64,000 nucleotides of DNA, taken from positions 13,858,501 to 13,922,500 of the forward strand of contig CATNEN010000039.1 of assembly GCA_950097015.1 (NCBI GenBank). Reading direction: 5' to 3'. Within the stretch, counting starts at the first letter, position 1. Every line of letters starts with the position of its first letter. This document shows, piece by piece, positions 13,901 through 24,000 of the stretch. The notes beneath the pieces were generated by a model. It was not told the DNA's origin. It ran no database searches and saw only the letters and a program-made list of their open reading frames with translations. The DNA is from Macrostomum hystrix (lineage: Eukaryota; Platyhelminthes; Macrostomidae). The position numbers and the translations under genes are program-made.

Positions 13901-15007
13901 GCGGACGCTGACAGTCAGGAAGCTGTCGCAGAGGCGCTCGGCAAAGTCGCTAACGCGGATGTCGGATCCGTGTCGGAGGCGATCAACGAGCAGCAGCTGC
14001 TGGCCCGAGCTGAGTCGCAGCTGGCCAGCCGCCTTCTTGACTTCCACCTGGCCAGTCTCGAGTACATTCTCGGCGCACCTCTCGATCTGGCCTCGTTGGC
14101 GTCTGCGTCAGCCTTCGAGCGACGCGAACTGTTGACTCGACTAGAGGAGCCTTCGGTTGTCGTCGGTCCGGATGCGCTGGCCAGGCTGGCCGACTGGCTG
14201 GCCGATGGCCTGCCGACGATCATTCGGGGCTCGCCTGTGATCCGCATTTGTTGGTCATCAGCCAGCGAGGTTGACCGCGGCGTCGAAGTGATACTCGCTG
14301 ACGGTCGTGAGTTTCGTGCGACCTGCTGCCTGCTGACCATTCCGCCGAGTCTGCTGATCGATGGCGGCGGTGGTCCCGAGTTCGAGCCCCCGCTGCCGGA
14401 TTCAAAGCGCCTAGCCGCATCCAGACTCGGTCGGGGCCGCCTGGAGACGCTGCGGCTGCGGTTCCGACGTCGATTCTGGTCTCCAAGGAGGTGCTTCGCC
14501 GCGCTGCCGGATTCGCACGAGAACCGCGGCCTCTGCCACCTGTTCATTGATCCGGCTGGTGATGAAAACGACTCAGCAGCTGCTCAGCCAACTCTGATTG
14601 CCATCATCTGCGGCCGGGCCGTTGATCGGCTTCACTCGCTGCCAGATCCACGCGATGCCGCCACCCGGGAGGCCGCCCGCCGACTGGCCGTCATCTTCGG
14701 CGAGTCAGCCGAGCCGCCAATAGATTCGACACTGAGCCGGTGGAGTCGGGCTCCCGGAGCCGGCTGCTCCTCGCTGGCCTATCCGGCCGCCTCTGCCAGT
14801 TGGCCTGCGACGCAATCTGGCGACGCCGAGGTGGCTGACGCTCTTGCCGCAGACGTCGACAGGCTGTTCTTCGCCGGAGACGCCACGTCGCGGCAGTTTC
14901 CGAACAGCCTAACCGGGGCCTGCGTCAGCGGCCTGACTGCAGCGGGCCGCATCGCCGACTGGCTGGAAGCTCGGGCGCAACGCCAGCTTCAGTCGGCGAC
15001 CTGCTAG
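10934..15007 (+). CDS. KDM1B: KDM1B/LSD2-type FAD amine oxidase, catalytic site altered
   Basis: Two exons seen, 10934-11594 and 13167-15007, joined in phase 1, about 833 residues (human LSD2: 822); a start exon is missing. Order: C4H2C2 zinc finger with all eight ligands (CTRAGC, VCF, SRC, then WYHLSRWEHYCNAC), a CW-type finger (LPYWAVCRACTRWRR, FRCRNC), a SWIRM-like part (LYLALRNTLLAAW, RGLINFGVY), and the amine oxidase fold. The oxidase has the FAD motif VIVGGGLSGLAAARQL, EADENRLGGRL, and a C-terminal FFAGDATSRQFPNSLTGA. LSD2 removes methyl groups from H3K4me1/2 in the nucleus. Two departures: the lysine that activates water at the flavin is replaced by Thr (GRLETLRL, codon 14447-14449). 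The segment after GGRL, which in LSD2 carries GRGAQIVNG near the flavin, is about a dozen residues shorter. Family placement is secure; activity is doubtful. Confidence 0.88.
11655..12618. repeat. 29-bp minisatellite in the KDM1B intron
   Basis: About 33 units of 29 bp containing GAGTAATAAATTCCAAGATA, varying at CTCTG, CTCCG, CTTTG and AATA/ATTA. It occupies the intron between the two KDM1B exons. Minus-strand frames stay open through it only because of the repeat. Confidence 0.95.
12690..12965. repeat. degenerate GA-rich repeat in the KDM1B intron
   Basis: Imperfect units like GAGAGAGTAGGAAGAGAT, about 18 bp, with decay toward the 3' side. Strong purine/pyrimidine strand asymmetry. Confidence 0.8.
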
Positions 15008-15349
15008 TTGGCGTTTTTAGTTGCTATGGAAACCCTTTTTAAAGCCAGTGAATTTTAATATCGTGGTAGTTTCTTTAGTTTCTTGTTGCCGAGTCAGCAG
15101 TTCATGTATTCTAACTTTAACATTACCCCTGTTCTTGAATCTGGCTTTTCGAATTCTGTATCCTGCTGCGTAGATTTTTAATCCTAAAACTCTGACGCCT
15201 AACTACCGAATACCTGAATCTTACCTCTGAAATGTCAGTTCCCACAACCGAAATTCTGAATCCTAACAATTTCGCAAAACGTACTTCTGAAATCTTAAAT
15301 CCTACAATTAAAATCCGTAATTATTCTACAGAAATCTCGAATTATAATC

Positions 15350-17490
15350 CTGAAGTCCCGTATCCTACTACCAAAATCCCGAATCCTACTACCAAAATCC
15401 AGAATCCTACTACGAGTACAAAATCCAGAATCCTACTACCAAAATCCCGAATCCTACTACCAAAATCCAGAATCCTACTACCAAAATCCCGAATCCTACT
15501 ACCAAATCCCGAATCATACTACCAAAATCCCGAATCCTACTACCAAAATCCCGAATTCTACTACCAAAATCTCGAATCCTACTACCAAAATCCCGAATCC
15601 TACTACCAAAATCCCGAATCCTACTACCAAAATCCCGAATTCTACTACCAAAATCTCGAATCCTACTACCAAAATCCCGAATCCTACTACCAAAATCCCG
15701 AATCCTTCAACAAAAAATCCCGAATCCTACTACCAAAATCCCGAATCCTACTACCAAAATCCCGAATCCTTCAACCAAAATCCCGAATCCTACTACCAAA
15801 ATCCAGAATCCTACTACGAGTACAAAATCCCGAATCCTACTACCAAAATCCCGAATCCTACTACCAAAATCCCGAATCCTACTACCAAAATCCCGAATTC
15901 TACTACCAAAATCTCGAATCCTACTACCAAAATCCAGAATCCTACTACGAGTACAAAATCCAGAATCCTACTACCAAAATCCCGAATCCTACTACCAAAA
16001 TCCAGAATCCTACTACCAAAATCCCGAATCCTACTACCAAATCCCGAATCATACTACCAAAATCCCGAATCCTACTACCAAAATCCCGAATTCTACTACC
16101 AAAATCTCGAATCCTACTACCAAAATCCCGAATCCTACTACCAAAATCCCGAATCCTACTACCAAAATCCCGAATCCTACTACCAAAATCCCGAATCCTT
16201 CAACCAATATCCCGAATCCTACTACCAAAATCCAGAATCCTACTACGAGTACAAAATCCCGAATCCTACTACCAAAATCCCGAATCCTACTACCAAAATC
16301 CCGAATCCTACTACCAAAATCCCGAATTCTACTACCAAAATCTCGAATCCTACTACCAAAATCCAGAATCCTACTACCAAAATCCCGAATCCTTCTACCA
16401 AAATCCCGAATCCTACTACCAAAATGCCGAATTCTACTACCAAAATCCCGAATCCTACTACCAAAATCCCGAATCCTTCAACCAAAATCCCGAATCCTAC
16501 TACCAATATCCCGAATCCTACTACCAAAATCCCGAATTCTTCAACCAAAATCCCGAATCCTACTACCAAAATCCCGAATCCTTCAACCAAAATCCCGAAT
16601 CCTACTACCAAAATCCCGAATCCTACTACCAAAATCCAGAATCCTTCAACCAAAATCCCGAATCCTACTACCAAAATCCCGAATCCTACTACCAAAATCC
16701 CGAACCCTACTACCAGAATCCCGAATCCTACTACCAAAATCCCGAATCCTACTACCACAATCCCGAATCCTACTACCAAAATCCCGAATCCTACTACCAA
16801 AATCCCGAATTCTACTACCAAAATCTCGAATCCTACTACCAAAATCCCGAATCCTACTACCAAAATCCCGAATCCTTCAACAAAAAATCCCGAATCCTAC
16901 TACCAAAATCCCGAATCCTACTACCAAAATCCCGAATCCTTCAACCAATATCCCGAATCCTACTACCAAAATCCAGAATCCTACTACGAGTACAAAATCC
17001 CGAATCCTACTACCAAAATCCCGAATCCTACTACCAAAATTCCGAATCCTACTACCAAAATCCCGAATTCTACTACCAAAATCTCGAATCCTACTACCAA
17101 AATCCAGAATCCTACTACCAAAATCCCGAATCCTACTACCAAAATCCCGAATCCTACTACCAAAATGCCGAATTCTACTACCAAAATCCCGAATCCTACT
17201 ACCAAAATCCCGAATCCTTCAACCAAAATCCCGAATCCTACTACCAAAATCTCGAATCCTACTACCAATATCCCGAATCCTACTACCAAAATCCCGAATC
17301 CTTCAACCAAAATCCCGAATCCTACTACCAAAATCTCGAATCCTACTACCAATATCCCGAATCCTACTACCAAAATCCCGAATTCTTCAACCAAAATCCC
17401 GAATCCTACTACCAAAATCCCGAATCCTTCAACCAAAATCCCGAATCCTACTACCAAAATCCCGAATCCTCCTACCAAAATCTCTAATCG
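15350..17490. repeat. 21-bp minisatellite with higher-order structure
   Basis: About 100 units built on AATCCTACTACCAAAATCCC plus G. Variants (TCTCG, TTCAAC, CCAGAAT, CAATATC) recur in blocks. A marker TACGAGTACAAAATCC appears near 15411, 15815, 15945, 16243 and 16984, showing block duplication. The unit length is a multiple of three, so several frames are open on both strands. It begins about 340 bp after the KDM1B stop; the gap 15008-15349 shows the same unit in decayed form from about 15190. Confidence 0.95.
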
Positions 17491-17977
17491 AACTACTGAA
17501 AATTCAAAACTGACAATAAGTGACACTTCCGAAAGTGACAATATATATATTCGTTTAGTATCGAATATTTTATTAATTATTAATCACCATGTGTGCTCGA
17601 TACCGATGCCGATTTAAAATCTGTTCTTTTGGCGTTTTCTTCGATTTTTTCACATTGTGTCAATTTAATATGCGTTTATCAAGTCACGGAAGCAATTTTT
17701 AGGTCTACTCCTAAAATCTTTTTTATCTCTCTTTACTAAGGCTGCTATTAATCGATTTTTTCTAGCTTTTTTCATTAGTCTGAGTTAGGTAGCCAGTTTT
17801 TCAACCAACTTGATCCCAAATAAGGCGATAAGCCTTCGCATTTTCAACTGCCCTGGAATATCCTTTTCAGGCACGTACAGTTTTGTACTTTTATTATAAT
17901 AATACAAGTGGGTAAAAAACTTTTTCTTTTTTAACAAATATGTTTATTTCTCTTCCTTCGTTCCTTATTTGTTCATT
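17491..17977. other. AT-rich spacer, nothing recognised
   Basis: No coding potential, RNA gene or array that I can support. Confidence 0.4.
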
Positions 17978-18555
17978 TCACATCACCAATCGGAAGTGAC
18001 AGATTCACATCACCAATCGGAAATGACAGATTCACATCACCAATCGGAAATGACAGATTTACATCACCAATCGGAAGTGACAGATTTACATCACCAATCG
18101 GAAGTGACAGATTCACATCACCAATCGGAAATGACAGATTCACATCACCAATCGGAAATGACAGATTTACATCACCAATCGGAAGTGACAGATTCACATC
18201 ACCAATCGGAAATGACAGATTCACATCACCAATCGGAAATGACAGATTTACATCACCAATCGGAAGTGACAGATTCACATCACCAATCGGAAGTGACAGA
18301 TTCACATCACCAATCGGAAGTGACAGATTCACATCACCAATCGGAAGAGACAGATTCACATCACCAATCGGAAGTGACAGATTCACATCACCAATCGGAA
18401 GAGACAGATTCACATCACCAATCGGAAATGACTGATTCATCACCATTAGGAAGTGACAGATTCACATCACCAATCGGAAGTGACAGATTCACATCACCAA
18501 TCGGAAGTGACTGATTCACATCACCAATCGGAAGTGACTGATTCACATCATCAAT
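17978..18555. repeat. 27-bp minisatellite
   Basis: About 21 units containing CACATCACCAATCGGAAGTG and ACAGATT, with GTG/ATG/GAG variants. It reads as a 9-residue peptide repeat in one frame, but no start context, splice context or similarity supports a protein. Confidence 0.93.
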
Positions 18556-18829
18556 CATCAATGATTCACATTATTTACTTTGAACTGGCATGTCATGTTA
18601 GCATCGGCAATTGGTTAAAATTCCTTTGAAGAAGATGCTCTCTCCCTCTCTCTCTTTAGCATCCTGCAAGGGAATAATAAACTACAATGTTCTGAGCATT
18701 GAATTATTAATTCGTAGCCATGCTTGGGGAAACTAAATATCAGATTGTCATCGGTGGAGTCTACTTTATGGTCGGCGCGGCTTCAGATCTGCGTCAAAGA
18801 TACGTCGGTCTCACCGGGGCCGACTGCCT

Positions 18830-18873
18830 ATTGGCTGGCTGGGGCTGGGGCTGTACGACGTTGCCATGGCAAC
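18830..18873 (+). promoter_or_regulatory. CCAAT box plus palindromic RFX X-box
   Basis: ATTGG (inverted CCAAT) at 18830-18834 is followed 25 bp later by the perfect 14-bp palindrome GTTGCCATGGCAAC (18860-18873), an ideal X-box bound by RFX factors. X-box plus CCAAT is a classic RFX/NF-Y arrangement. The surrounding 150 bp are locally GC-richer. The nearest plus-strand gene downstream is the prohormone gene at 21 kb, so this may be its promoter with a 5' non-coding exon; that link is unproven. Confidence 0.5.
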
Positions 18874-19204
18874 CATAGTTAGAAAAACTCTCGATGGGGA
18901 AGAAAGGAAAAGGCCGCCTGTTGTCAGCTATTAATATTGGCGTACGCATTCCAGCGTCACCTGCGCAGCCTGAAAGTATCAAACTGATAACTGAAAGTAT
19001 CAACAGGTTTTGTTATCTCGCTCCTGTCTCCGTGCAAGTTTATTACCTAATTCTAGTCAGCAGCATGAGCTGTGAGTTGTCTACTGTGCAGTTGGCACCA
19101 TGCTTCTGATTTGAATTTGATTGATTGCTTAGATTCAGCGCCTTCAAGCCAAAAAAAGTTGCAACCTTAGCTCGTACATCATGTCATCTTGAAACTGTCA
19201 TCTC

Positions 19205-20285
19205 ATCTCCCCCTTGTCTCAACTCTCCAGTGTCTCATCTCTCCCGTGTCTCAACTCTCCCGTGTCTCATCTCTCCCGTGTCTCAACTCTCCCGTGTCTC
19301 ATCTCTCCCGTGTCTCATCTCTCCCGTGTCTCATCTCTCCCGTGTCTCATCTCTCCCGTGTCTCATCTCTCCCCTGTCTTATCTCTCCCGTGTCTCATCT
19401 CTCCCGTGTCTCATCTCTCCCGTGTCTCATCTCTCCCGTGTCTCATCTCTCCCGTGTCTCATCTCTCCCGTGTCTCAACTCTCCCGTGTCTCATCTCTCC
19501 CGTGTCTCACCTCTCCCGTGTCTCAACTCTCCCGTGTCTCATCTCTCCCGTGTCTCATCTCTCCTGTGTCTTATCTCTCCCGTGTCTCATCTCTCCCGTG
19601 TCTCATCTCTCCCGTGTCTCATCTCTCCCGTGTCTCAACTCTCCCGTGTCTCATCTCTCCCGTGTCTCATCTCTCCCGTGTCTCACCTCTCCCGTGTCTC
19701 AACTCTCCCGTGTCTCATCTCTCCCGTGTCTCATCTCTCCTGTGTCTTATCTCTCCCGTGTCTCATCTCTCCCGTGTCTCATCTCTCCCGTGTCTCAACT
19801 CTCCCGTGTCTCATCTCTCCCGTGTCTCATCTCTCCCGTATCTCATCTCTCCCGTGTCTCAACTCTCCCGTGTCTCATCTCTCCCGTGTCTCATCTCTCC
19901 CGTGTCTCAACTCTCCCGTGTCTCATCTCTCCCGTGTCTCATCTCTCCCGTGTCTCAACTCTCCCGTGTCTCATCTCTCCCGTGTCTCATCTCTCCCGTG
20001 TCTCACCTCTCCCGTGTCTCAACTCTCCCGTGTCTCATCTCTCCCGTGTCTCATCTCTCCTGTGTCTTATCTCTCCCGTGTCTCATCTCTCCCGTGTCTC
20101 ATCTCTCCCGTGTCTCATCTCTCCCGTGTCTCAACTCTCCCGTGTCTCATCTCTCCCGTGTCTCATCTCTCCCGTGTCTCACCTCTCCCGTGTCTCAACT
20201 CTCCCGTGTCTCATCTCTCCCGTGTCTCATCTCTCCCGTGTCTCAACTCTCCCGTGTCTCATCTCTCCCGTGTCTCATCTCTCCA
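19205..20285. repeat. 16-bp pyrimidine array (CTCATCTCTCCCGTGT)
   Basis: About 67 units of the 16-bp unit CTCATCTCTCCCGTGT with CTCAAC, CTCACC and CTTATC variants. All three forward frames are open because the unit has no stops. The same unit recurs at 45212-46432 and, reversed, at 25735-26930. Confidence 0.97.
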
Positions 20286-20738
20286 CTTCCGATCTCATAC
20301 ATTATATTTCTAACCAGCCAGGAATAGTCACGAGCACATTACCTTTCACCTCATTATATACATACACAAAATTTAACTTGCTTAATATTCTTCCTACATT
20401 TGAGGAAAGAGTTATATTAGGACTTGTCACGGGTTAGGATAATACCTACGAGTATGGGATTAATAATTTAGCAAATATTCTTGCTGAGCTGCAGTGGAGT
20501 CATTCCGGATAGAAATAACACAAATACAACTTGGCTATTAACTCCGCATCAAAATATATTGCTGACTATCAACAGCTCATGGAAATCTATCGTTTTCCAT
20601 TATATAAAGTTTTTGTAAAATTAAAACTACTAGATGCTGGTGACACTGCTTTTCAACAATGATGTGACTGTTTAATAATATTAGAGAGTTTAATCGTTTT
20701 ATTGCACAATTCTTTTTTCAAACTCACATAGCAAATAA

Positions 20739-20850
20739 ATAAGCAATCTGCGAGATAAACAGACCGTCTGCGAGATAAACAGACAGTCTGCGATATAAAC
20801 AGACATTCTGTGAGATAAACAGACAGTCTGCGAGATAAACAGATAGTATG
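20739..20850. repeat. 20-bp repeat, five units
   Basis: Units like AGACAGTCTGCGAGATAAAC, five copies with small changes. It lies in the region upstream of the prohormone signal-peptide exon. Confidence 0.85.
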
Positions 20851-21047
20851 TGATATAATTAAACAACCAGAGTGCAGAAAACTGTGAATTAATTTGTTTT
20901 CAATGTTCTTAGAAATATAATTCTAGACCTCGATGAGACAAAACACTATAACAGTAATGATGCAGTGTTTGAAACCAAGCGCGAAACAATATTTTGTTAT
21001 AATTCGAATTTTTCTTCCTCGAAAATTTTCAAAATTATCACTCGCAG

Positions 21048-24000
21048 CTCGCCGCATAGCCGTCGGGCTACTTCCGGTGTTGCTATTGCTAGGAAGTGCT
21101 GGGAGTTCCTATGCTCGGCCGCAGCCGAAAGCCGCAGGTGAGCTACCTCATTAATCTGCTGGGAACTAAGTTTTATGACGCATTTTTGTGAAAAGTATAG
21201 AAGCGACATTTAAAAAATTGTAAAAATTGGAGTAGAGATGATTTGATTGTCTACAGTGATTTTTCCAGAAAATTTGTATTTCATGGCTTCGGCTTTAAAA
21301 TAAGATTAAGAAATTTAAACTGTAACATTCTTGGAGACGAAATAGATAACTAAAGCAATTCTCAGAATAGCAACGGTCTAAAAATAGCCACAGTCTAAAA
21401 ATACCCAGTCTAAAAATAGCAACGGTCTAAAAATAGAAACGGTCTAAAAATAGCAACTGTCTAAAAATGCGATCAACGATCAAAATAGATAAAATGTCAT
21501 AGCAATGGGCTACAACTGTATAATCAACAATCAATTAAAATAAAAAGGCATATTTTCGAATAATCAGTTTTCTTTTAAAGATTTTGTTGGATCATTCAAA
21601 TCGACCGAATTTCAAGTGTTACATTTTAATCCCTATATTCTTTTTCTAAACTTGTTCTTCAGGCAATCTACAATCCAATTCTGCCGAGCCAGGTAAGAAT
21701 ATAGTGTAAAGTTAATAGCGAATAAGCAAGAAATTTATATACTGTGTCTTCTTATGTGTAGTAATAACGGAACACATTTTTTAATTAATTTGCATTCAAG
21801 CACAAACACACTCTTCATGTGCAGTCGAAACAATATCACTAATACCACAACCCATCTATTAACATTTCGCCGCCCGTTTTTATACCGAATGTTAACAGCG
21901 TTAGGTGGTGACTGATTGCTTGACAGACTAGGCGATGGTGTCCTGTGGTTAAGCTACGTCTAATATTTAGGCTTGATCAGTGAAATTCGTGACCTAGTTC
22001 AACCTGTTGTAGCCCTTGAAGGTCCAGCAGTCCGTCTAGATAAAGGTAGGTGACAACCGAAGTCGGAGATGATGCAGGCACATTCGGGTGACACGCTGAT
22101 CAATTTTGAAGGCCTGGCAAGGTCGCACAGAGGCGCAGTGCAAATTCCTGTATTGGGGTGTATGAAACACACTAGCTCTTATGTCAAAAACCTGACCGTC
22201 AGCCAGAACCATTGAATATCTCGACGGTACGAAGAGCTGGCGACTTGATTCTTGTTTCAGAAGATGCGCAACAAAAAATGGATGTGGTTGAAGTTTTTTT
22301 AGTGAAAGAGACCTTATTTAGTGCATTGTGTCTAGACAAGTAAGAAAACTGTTAATGAGGCTTGCGTGCAATGTATCCGATTGTTATTTTTTACTCGTGA
22401 TTTTTTCGCATCGATTCATTAAAATTGGCAGTGTTGAAATCGACCAGCCCATTAAACTGTTGAACACAGAAGGCACTCACTTACAATACTATATCAATGT
22501 AGCATTTTGAGCCATTCTATTAACTAAGACTTGTTTTTCAACTTTCTCTTCCTTTTTTTCTGGCTCGCTACCAATATTTTTTTAGTTGTCGGACGGTTGC
22601 CTACGACGCGTGAGTTGCTAAGGGTCATTTCTTAAGTCATATAATAGCTTATGCGAGCTAAGCTCATTATCAATTTTTCTCTCACTGAAACTGATAATAC
22701 CCTCTAAGATTATTCACTTATCTAACAATTTTTTTCTATTATCCCTAATGTCAATCTGGATTTCCTATGTCTATCATGTTTTAAATATGATTTGTTCGAG
22801 TATAGTGCTATATATTTTCTTGTTTGTTCAGGCTCTTCAGACTGGCATCAAGTGACCGTATTTATTGTCTCTCTGTCTCTCTGTCTCTCTGTCTACCTGT
22901 CTCTCTGTCTCTCTGTCTACCTGTCTCTCTGTCTACCTGTCTCTCTGTCTACCTGTCTCTCTGTCTACCTGTCTCTCTGTCTACCTGTCTCTCTGTCTAC
23001 CTGTCTCTCTGTCTACCTGTCTCTCTGTCTACCTGTCTCTCTGTCTACCTGTCTCTCTGTCTACCTGTCTCTCTGTCTACCTGTCTCTCTGTCTACCTGT
23101 CTCTCTGTCTACCTGTCTCTCTGTCTACCTGTCTCTCTGTCTACCTGTCTCTCTGTCTACCTGTCTCTCTGTCTACCTGTCTCTCTGTCTACCTGTCTCT
23201 CTGTCTACCTGTCTCTCTGTCTACCTGTCTCTCTGTCTACCTGTCTACCTGTCTCTCTGTCTACCTGTCTCTCTGTCTACCTGTCTCTCTGTCTACCTGT
23301 CTCTCTGTCTACCTGTCTCTCTGTCTACCTGTCTCTCTGTCTACCTGTCTCTCTGTCTACCTGTCTCTCTGTCTACCTGTCTCTCTGTCTACCTGTCTCT
23401 CTGTCTACCTGTCTCTCTGTCTACCTGTCTCTCTGTCTACCTGTCTCTCTGTCTACCTGTCTACCTGTCTCTCTGTCTACCTGTCTCTCTGTATACCTGT
23501 CTCTCTGTCTACCTGTCTCTCTGTCTACCTGTCTCTCTGTCTACCTGTCTCTCTGTCTACCTGTCTCTCTGTCTACCTGTCTCTCTGTCTACCTGTCTCT
23601 CTGTCTACCTGTCTCTCTGTCTACCTGTCTCTCTGTCTACCTGTCTCTCTGTCTACCTGTCTCTCTGTCTACCTGTCTACCTGTCTCTCTGTCTACCTGT
23701 CTCTCTGTCTACCTGTCTCTCTGTCTACCTGTCTCTCTGTCTACCTGTCTCTCTGTCTACCTGCCTCTTTGTCTACCTGTCTTTTCTGTCAACTCATACG
23801 CTGGTATCGATGCACAAATCTAACAGTCTGCCCCATTATTCATCTGTCTACTTATCTACTTGTCTACAAGTCCTATTATCGCTAAGTTAGTGCTTCTCAA
23901 TTCACATCAATCCATCACACTGTCTGCCTACAGGTCCCATTGTAGGCAACGAGTGTCCTAAGACAGCGCCTTGGCCCTGCAAGAGCGGCCAGTGCCTGTC

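Noticed and set aside
15232-17617. 751-codon frame of YYQNPES repeats and its alternatives
   Set aside because: The 21-bp unit is open in several frames on both strands; no signal peptide, splice context or domain.
17969-18514. SHHQSEMTD repeat protein
   Set aside because: 27-bp unit, open on both strands, no start or splice support.
19125-20437. Long frames reading SPVSHLSRVSSLPCLI, also at 25586-26933 and 45128-46462
   Set aside because: Same 16-bp array artefact; the same peptide wording appears at three unrelated places and in multiple frames.
22792-23890. LSTCLSVYLSLCLPVS frames
   Set aside because: CT-rich 16-bp array open in all forward frames, and located in an intron.
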